A stretch of DNA of 64,000 bases from Gnetum montanum. Lineage: Eukaryota > Streptophyta > Gnetopsida > Gnetales > Gnetaceae. Shown in pieces: positions 58,546 to 64,000 of this stretch (the stretch's first letter is position 1; each line of letters begins with the position of its first letter). The stretch is taken from contig MNCI01015499.1 of the NCBI GenBank assembly GCA_015680685.1, forward strand, positions 983,347 through 1,047,346, read 5' to 3'. The translations under genes and the position numbers were made by a program. The notes below the pieces were generated by a model. The model had not been told where the DNA came from. It saw only the letters and a program-made list of their open reading frames with translations, and made no database searches.

Positions 58546-59550
58546 TGCCATAGTTTTCTATCACTATCTCAAAAACTTATGCCCTTCTATCCTGATTAGT
58601 AACAAATTCTAGCTATTTTATTTAAGCATAGATGTTGAAAGTGATGTAAAGATTGTTAGGATTAGAACCATCCTTCCTACTACTAATTAATTTTCTCCTT
58701 TTTATTTTTCAAAATATCAATTGTATGGTTGTCCACTTGAGCAGATATCTTGTAATTGGAATTTGTTCCATGTTGTTTTTTAATATTTTCTACTTATTGT
58801 TAAGAATATGATGTACTTTGAATTGTATATTTATTGTTAATATTATTTTTAGGATCCAACACTCCTTCCCCTTACTCCCATCCTTCCTTAAACATTTCAA
58901 ACATCATTATGCTATTCTTAAGTTCTTCTAATTATCATGTTGGCTATGTGTCTTAGCATTTACCTATAATTAAATTGTATCAAGTTTTGATACCCTCCTA
59001 TTTGTGTTAAAAGGGATAACTAATATTACAATTTTTAAATATAAAATATTTTTTTAGAAAGATAATGATACTGCTTATATCTTATATCGTATAGATAGTT
59101 TGCCAAAAAAAAAGGTTATATTTTAATATAATCTATCAACATTGAACACGTAACTTGTGGCATTCAAGCAATGTGTTTAATATTTTAGTAGTACTATCCA
59201 TAATATCATAGGAAGATGAGGGTCAAGCTTCTTACATAAGAGAAGGTACATTTTTACTAGGGTAAATGCTAGTATTAAATATCACTATAGGGGAGCCTAT
59301 GTAAAAAAAATTACATAATTTTTTTATAATTCTTCTAATGTATTTTATTGGCTATATATCTAGGGGTGTACTTAGAATCAAATTGTTTCAATCTTGACAC
59401 CCCTTCCCCTAGTGTAGGGAGGTTATCTATAATTCTTCTAATATATCATGTTGCCTATATCTCTCAAGGTATACATCTATTCAAATTATTTTAGGTTCCA
59501 ACACCTTGTTCTCCCTCATAAAAAAATGTATTTAAAACATATGGTAGGTG

Positions 59551-59700
59551 GTTGTTGGAACCAAAACTAGCTTGGTGGTAAAAGCCTTGGGTTGGAAATC
59601 CTATCTCTTAGGTTAAATTCCCATGGGAAACATTAAGTTATAGGTTAAAAAATTCTATAAAATGAATTTTAAACCTACTCTATCTAATAGATCCAAGATG
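59551..59700 (+). mobile_element. SINE-like copy
   Basis: 'CTAGCTTGGTGGTAAAAGCCTTGGGTTGG' followed by 'TCTTAGGTTAAATTCCCATGGG' resembles an A-box/B-box pair, then 'ACATTAAGTTATAGG' as in family 1. Diverged. Confidence 0.4.
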
Positions 59701-59756
59701 GTATCAGTGGATATAAGTAAAAATTTAGTTTCAATTTTAATATAAACATTAGGGAC

Positions 59757-59930
59757 CACCACTTGGAGTAGCAGTAAGTTGCTTGTTTCTCAAGTCTTAA
59801 GACCTAGGTTCAAGCTTGGGCATAGCCACTCGAAAGAAGTTAGGCTTTTACTCATTCATTGATCCTCCTAGGACCTTGCCTTGATTGGATGAGCATTGAA
59901 CCTCTAGGTGATGATCCTTTTTTTAATATA
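59757..59930 (+). mobile_element. tRNA-derived SINE-like copy
   Basis: Sense copy of the element at 6378-6530 (minus): 'CTTGGAGTAGCAGTAAGTTGCTTG', 'AGACCTAGGTTCAAGCTTGGG', 'GTTAGGCTTTTACTCATTCA', 'CCTCCTAGGACC'. Confidence 0.5.
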
Positions 59931-60065
59931 TATACCCCTAGCTATGTAGTCAACATGAAACTTTAGTAAAACTTTATAACTTAGTACTACCTTGTGGAAT
60001 TAAATCTATCTATAACTTAAAGTTTCTAAATCAAGAGTTTTACCATGAGGCTAACTCATTGTTGA
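59931..60065 (-). mobile_element. tRNA-derived SINE, family 1
   Basis: Minus-strand copy. The plus strand reads 'TTTATAACTTAGTACTACC', 'GGAATTAAATCTA', 'AATCAAGAGTTTTACCATGAGGCTAACTCATTGTT', the reverse of the family 1 order. Confidence 0.55.
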
Positions 60066-60182
60066 ATATCTAAAATTCATTGATGATAAGTATTTTGTAG
60101 ACAACATGTTGCCAATTCAAGTTACACCTAAGATATATTTATGTTTTACCTAAATTTTACTAAAATATAACGTTAGGTGCTA

Positions 60183-60262
60183 ATGATGGATAGTTCAAGC
60201 ACTTGGCTCATTGTCTTGGTAGGCAAGAGGTTATCATTTTGAGTCACACTTTAAGCATCTTG
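60183..60262 (+). mobile_element. SINE-like copy, family 2
   Basis: 'GATGGATAGTTCAAGCACTTGGCTCATTGTCTTGGTAGGCAAGAGGTTATCATTTTGAGTCAC' has A-box-like and B-box-like spacing and resembles 25375-25590. Confidence 0.4.
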
Positions 60263-60937
60263 GGTTGTACCTAAAGTCAAATTATTTCAAGTTCAATTAC
60301 CCCCTCCCTAAAATATTATGCTAGATATACATCTTAGGTTTACCTATAATAAAAAAATTTTGGGTTTTTACATGATTCCCTCAACTCTATGTGATAGATA
60401 ACATGAAAGTTTTTGGAAATTGGAAACTTTTATTATATCTAGAAAAGCACAAAAAATTTGTCCAAAAGGTACAAAGCATCCACATGTTTTTGAAATTTAT
60501 GTAGCTAGGGGTTTGAACACTATACCTCTTATCTGGTCACTTTGTCATATGTTTATAATTTTAAAACATTAAATATTACTATAATGCATTTTGTGTGAGA
60601 AATTGTTAAGAGCCTCTTGATATACACACTTGCACGTATTATATCAAAATTTTTAAAATGTTAAAAGTCTTTTAAATAGAGTTCACCTTAATTCAAGCAA
60701 ACTCCTAAAAGAGTAAAGGGCAGCATTGGATATTGCTGTAATACATTTCTAACGATAAACAGGCGGGATCTATGAAAATTCAAAGTTCATTATTCAAAGT
60801 ACGATTAGTGTAGGATATTACTATAATACATTTTCCAAGAAAATCGATATCATACACTATACATGAGTCGTGATAGTAGATTCAAACGTCGAACAGGATT
60901 AGTATTGCGTAGTAAGATCATACATTTTCCACAACCA

Positions 60938-61255
60938 ATGGACGTGATCCACTAACATGGTGTGATGGAAATTCAAAATCTCACCTCAAAATTCAACTTT
61001 TGATTTATAACAAAGCTTTCCACACACAACGTGCAAGGTTTAACGTGAATCCTATTATGTGAATCCTTTTGCTAAAATTTAACGTGAAGCTGCGGGAAGC
61101 AGCCCACTTTGCCCAAAAATGGACGTGATCCACTGACATGGTGCGATGGAAATTCAAAATCTCAACGTGCAAGGTTTAACGTAAATCCTATTGTGTGAAT
61201 CCTTTTGCTAAAATTTAACGTGATGCCATGGGAAGCAGCCCACTTTGTCCAGATA
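60938..61255. repeat. tandem duplication upstream of the host gene
   Basis: Unit 1 (60938-61118) and unit 2 (61119-61255) both start 'ATGGACGTGATCCACT' and contain 'GATGGAAATTCAAAATCTCA', 'ACGTGCAAGGTTTAACGT', 'GTGAATCCTTTTGCTAAAATT' and 'GGAAGCAGCCCACTTTG'. Unit 2 has lost ~45 bases. They are close enough to be a fairly recent duplication. They lie 180-490 bases upstream of the TATA-like box and could affect promoter spacing. Confidence 0.8.
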
Positions 61256-61427
61256 TTCCAATATACGGTTTAAAAAAATATTTTTTGTTGCGGGTGCAAC
61301 TTGGCATTTCAAATAGTTGGGTGCCCGAGATAAAACATTTCCAACTGAAAACAGTCCAAATTTTTGTTGAAAATCTTAACATTTGGTATTGCACATGAAC
61401 TTTGTTTGAGACCAAAGTTGGTGGACG

Positions 61428-61436
61428 CATAAATAG
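61428..61436 (+). promoter_or_regulatory. TATA-like box of the host gene
   Basis: CATAAATAG lies about 200 bases before the start codon at 61638, in a locally less AT-rich region. That leaves a plausible 5' untranslated region of about 170-180 bases. An N at 61467 falls in this leader. Inferred from position and sequence only. Confidence 0.4.
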
Positions 61437-61637
61437 AGTTGGCCTTCAGCAACGATCCCTTCAACTNGGTTTCCGTACCCATACGGGAGGCGCCCTAGGC
61501 AACAGTCTCCTTAAACGAGTTTTTACAGGTGTTCGCGTGTCCAAAATTTACGCATCAACAATTCTCTTATCTTCTGAGAGCTAAACTTGGTTTATGCTAC
61601 AATAGTTAAGAGATCTGCCTTTCAATCTTTTTGCAAC

Positions 61638-63780
61638 ATGGATCCGTTCCAACAGTTCCACACAAACGCTGGGTATGAAAGTTTTGCCAATTACAGGGAA
61701 CATGAAGTTCTCCTGTCTGCACCAACCCCTGCAGGAAATATGAACATGGTTTGTGCTGTTTATTTACGAGTATTTTTGGGATGTGTTTGATTCTTTCTTT
61801 TAATAATATGGAAATGGCCTGCAGTTTCAGCACACGGTGGCTATGGGTCATCAGGAGAACGCAGCAGATGGTTTTGCTGATTACGAAAGTGCTCAAGGTT
61901 TTCAAGGATTTGATCCAGGTTTTCAAGGATACGATCCACCAGCATTTCAAACGGTATAGGTTTTATAAGTTGTTATACCATTATTTTCATTGTTGTAGGA
62001 TTCTGTTTGAAACTGGTTTGCGATGTTGCAACTCGAAACTGATTAACTTCAGTTATTTACAATCTAGTTGATTCTATCTCCGATGTGAGATTTCAAGCCG
62101 TCAATTAATCCAAGAGTACGTAGCTATTGTATTTCATGGAATCATCAAGAATATTGATATCATGTATTGGAATTGGATGCAGTTTGGCCAAGATAATGCA
62201 ATTTCAGGTCAAGAAGATGGTCGCCAAGAATTTGCTCTAGGTTTTCAAGGATCTGCTCCAGCAGCATTTGAAACGGTATATGTTTTAGAAGTTTTTATGA
62301 CGTTATTTGAATTCTTATGTAATTCTGTTTGAAACTTGTTTGAATATGATGGATTCTATTTGCCTGCAAGTAACATGGGTGAGATTTGAATCCGTCGAGA
62401 GGAAGTTATTGTCTAGTTTCATGGATTCATAAATTATATTGATATCTGATGCATTGGATGCAGTTCGGCCAAGATCAAGCAATTTTATGTCAAAATAACG
62501 GTTTTCAAGGATCTTCTCCAGTTTTTCAAGGATCTGCTTCAACAGCATTTGAAATGGTGCGGGTTTTAGAAGTTTTTATTTGTACCAGTATTCGCATCGT
62601 TGTGGGATTATGTTTGAAACTTGCTTAAAACGTGGAAGTCGCCAAGTACTCACGACTTATGAGTTGATTATATTCAGTTATTCACAATCTGATCGATTCT
62701 TTCTCCCGAAATACAAGTAGCATGAGTGAGATTTGAATCCGCAAATCAATCAAAGAGTAAGTAGTCGTCTTGCTTCAGGGATCCATAAAATATGCTGATA
62801 TCTGATGCTTTGGTTGCAGTTCCGACAAGATCAAGCAATTTCAGGTCAACAGGATGGTTTTCAAGCATCTGCTCCATCAGCATTTGAACTGGTACATATT
62901 TTAAAAGTTTATGTACCATTATTTGCAGTGTTTTGGGGTTCTGTTTGAAACTTGCTTGGACCTCCCAAGTCCCCAAGTACGAGGTTATATTCCGCTATTG
63001 AGAGTATAATCCATTCCATCTTTATGTTTGTAACATGGGTGGACTTCCCAAGTCCTTAAGTACAAGGGAGTTGATTATATTCAGTTATTGAGAGTATAAT
63101 GGATTCTATCTTTATGTTTGTAACATGGATGTGGTTTTGGGGTATTAGAACTTAAAATAATTGAAACATAGGTACATCCCAAGATTTATAGAAGTTTATA
63201 ATTTAGTGCTAAGTAGAATTGAACCTATAACTTACAATTAGGAGGGTAACACCCATACCACTAGGCTAACAGCTCATCATTAACCTGCCTGTGATTTTGA
63301 ATCCATCAATTAATCAAGATTTATAGAAGTTTATAGTTTAGTGCTAAGTAAAATTGAACCTATAACTTACAGTTAGGAGGGTAACACCCATACCACTAGG
63401 CTAACAACTCATTATTAACATGAATGTGATTTTAAATCCATCAATTAATCAAAAAGTGTATAGTTATCCTGTTTTAGGAATTAATTGAATATACTGATAT
63501 TTATTACACGGGTGGCAAATCCTCATTGTTAACACGGGTGGCAAATCCTCATTGTTAACACGGGTGTGACCTCATTGTTAACACGGGTGTGATTTTGAAT
63601 CCGTCAATTAATGAAAGAGTGAGTAGTTATCTTACTTCAAGAATTGATTGAATATACTGATATTTGTTACATTGGCGGCAGTTCCTCCAAGATCAAACGA
63701 TTTCAAGCCAAGAAGATGGTGGCATAGCCAATGGCAGAAGCGAAGTTGCTTTCCAAACACCAGAGCCTAACATTAATATG
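61638..63780 (+). CDS. host gene, exons 1-6 of an F/Q/G-rich repeat protein (partial)
   Basis: Exons fit GT-AG rules and one continuous frame: 61638-61748, 61825-61953, 62183-62275, 62464-62556, 62820-62891, 63682-63780. All junctions are phase 0. The product starts MDPFQQFHTNAGYESFANYR; exon 2 adds DGFADYESAQGFQGFDPGFQ. Exons 3-5 each encode F(G/R)QD(N/Q)AI..Q(E/N/Q)(D/N)G...FQ.S.P..AFE. Exon 6 encodes FLQDQTISSQEDGG and ends PEPNINM, echoing the NMNM end of exon 1. After 63780 a GT begins another intron and the gene leaves the window. There are no stops in 188 codons, so it looks active. Low-complexity F/Q/G/S sequence suggests a disordered N-terminus. A clathrin light chain-like N-terminal tail is one weak possibility; I do not recognise the family. 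Confidence 0.65.
62965..63130 (+). repeat. ~90-bp tandem duplication in intron 5
   Basis: 'CTCCCAAGTCC...GAGAGTATAAT.CATTC(C/T)ATCTTTATGTTTGTAACATGG' occurs twice in a row (from about 62960 and 63045). It may be a leftover of a further duplicated unit whose exon was lost. Confidence 0.65.
63134..63288 (-). mobile_element. tRNA-derived SINE, family 1, in intron 5
   Basis: Minus-strand copy: 'GATGAGCTGTTAGCCTAGTGGTATGGGTGTTACCC' (A-box region), 'AAGTTATAGGTTCAATTCTACTTAGCAC' (B box), 'TATAAACTTCTATAAATCTTGGGATGTACCTATGTTTCAATTATTTTAAGTTCTAATACCCC'. This is the best-preserved copy of the family here. Confidence 0.75.
63313..63420 (-). mobile_element. second, shorter SINE copy made by local duplication
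   Basis: Nearly identical to 63205-63288 of the preceding copy and embedded in the same flanking phrase 'AATCCATCAATTAATCAA'. It therefore arose by tandem duplication of the SINE plus its flank, not by a new insertion. Confidence 0.75.
63507..63595. repeat. 26-bp minisatellite in intron 5
   Basis: 'CACGGGTGGCAAATCCTCATTGTTAA' starts at 63507 and 63533, then shortened forms start at 63559 and 63582. Period 26, then 23. Confidence 0.8.
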
Positions 63781-64000
63781 GTACATAGTTAACATAATTT
63801 TGGAATATTTTTTTATGAATCCGTATACATGAGCTGGTTTTGTGCGTGGTAGTCTATTGTTAAGATTTAACTTGAGATTTGACTTGTAATAATGTTATTC
63901 AATTTTATCACAAGGTCGGTATTCCACGAGGTTGCTAATTGATATAAAAAGACCGAAGGATGAATTATTGAGTTAGCACAGATTTACCGGAAAACCAACG
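63781..64000 (+). other. intron 6 and beyond, incomplete
   Basis: Starts GTACATAG after exon 6. Possible acceptors are 'TTATCACAAG' near 63916 and 'GTTAGCACAG' near 63981, but the sequence after them is too short to choose. The gene continues outside the window. Confidence 0.4.

Larger units (their letters stand above)
58395..60937. other. intergenic, SINE cluster
   Basis: Right flank of element B and upstream flank of the host gene. It holds SINE-like copies on both strands (58418, 59551, 59757, 59930, 60183), AT-rich filler, and no other recognisable gene. Confidence 0.5.
61825..63780 (+). repeat. tandem exon-plus-intron duplications within the host gene
   Basis: Exon starts repeat at 61825, 62183, 62464, 62820 and 63682. 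Introns repeat too: each begins like 'GTAT..GTTTTA.AAGTTTTTAT', contains 'TTCTGTTTGAAACTTG' and 'AACATGGGTGAGATTTGAATCCGTC', and ends 'ATTGATATCTGATGCATTGGATGCAG' or close variants. Homology across exon and intron shows that whole exon-intron units were duplicated. The symmetric phase 0 keeps the frame after every duplication. Confidence 0.85.

Noticed and set aside
61606-61950. 114-codon minus-strand frame over the host gene start
   Set aside because: Antisense of exons 1-2, which have consistent splice sites and phase on the plus strand.

Overview
The window looks like repeat-rich intergenic DNA of a land plant with a large genome, probably a gymnosperm. It is AT-rich and crowded with decayed Ty3/gypsy elements of Athila type. 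It also holds a plant L1-type LINE, tRNA-derived SINEs, several local tandem repeats, and one intron-containing host gene at the right edge. No bacterial-type genes, CRISPR arrays or rRNA genes were seen. The organism call is an inference from this composition.

Layout: 1-375 is the 3' end of an Athila-like LTR. About 1500-5840 is a LINE relic (ORF1 zinc knuckle, RT, C-terminal zinc finger; endonuclease missing). 5841-9840 is AT-rich with one SINE and an unidentified broken coding remnant. 9975-18115 is a ~343-bp tandem repeat split by retrotransposon A (10833-17754, gag-only, target duplication CAAGG). 18116-18785 is a two-copy 333-bp repeat with a 36-bp-arm hairpin. 20036-20570 is a palindrome-bearing minisatellite. 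21074-23842 is a broken gene of the uncharacterised DUF7869-like family, with HGN, DN...DNKN and VGHxHEDID motifs. 24700-25850 has SINE-like copies.

25861-58394 is a three-level retrotransposon nest. Element B (+, target duplication CTTTT) was invaded by element C (-, 29778-52272, CCTTA), and C was invaded by element D (+, 37381-46691, GCAAT). All three target duplications are perfect, so the order of insertion is firm. B, C and D carry recognisable gag and/or PR-RT-RNaseH-INT, all broken by stops. B and C also carry a ~2.8-kb third reading frame after pol, preceded by a splice-acceptor-like site. D and A lack it. A, B, C and D share conserved noncoding blocks between pol and the 3' LTR. The two LTRs of D are identical over 530 bp but clearly diverged on both sides, which points to gene conversion or an assembly artefact. 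Single-base Ns at 40539, 40851 and 48389 sit at obvious assembly joins.

58395-60700 is a SINE cluster. From about 60940 a tandemly duplicated upstream region leads to a TATA-like box and a multi-exon host gene (first six exons, 61638-63780). Its exons 3-5 (and more loosely 2 and 6) are tandem duplicates coding for an F/Q/G-rich repeat. The gene runs off the window and was not identified.
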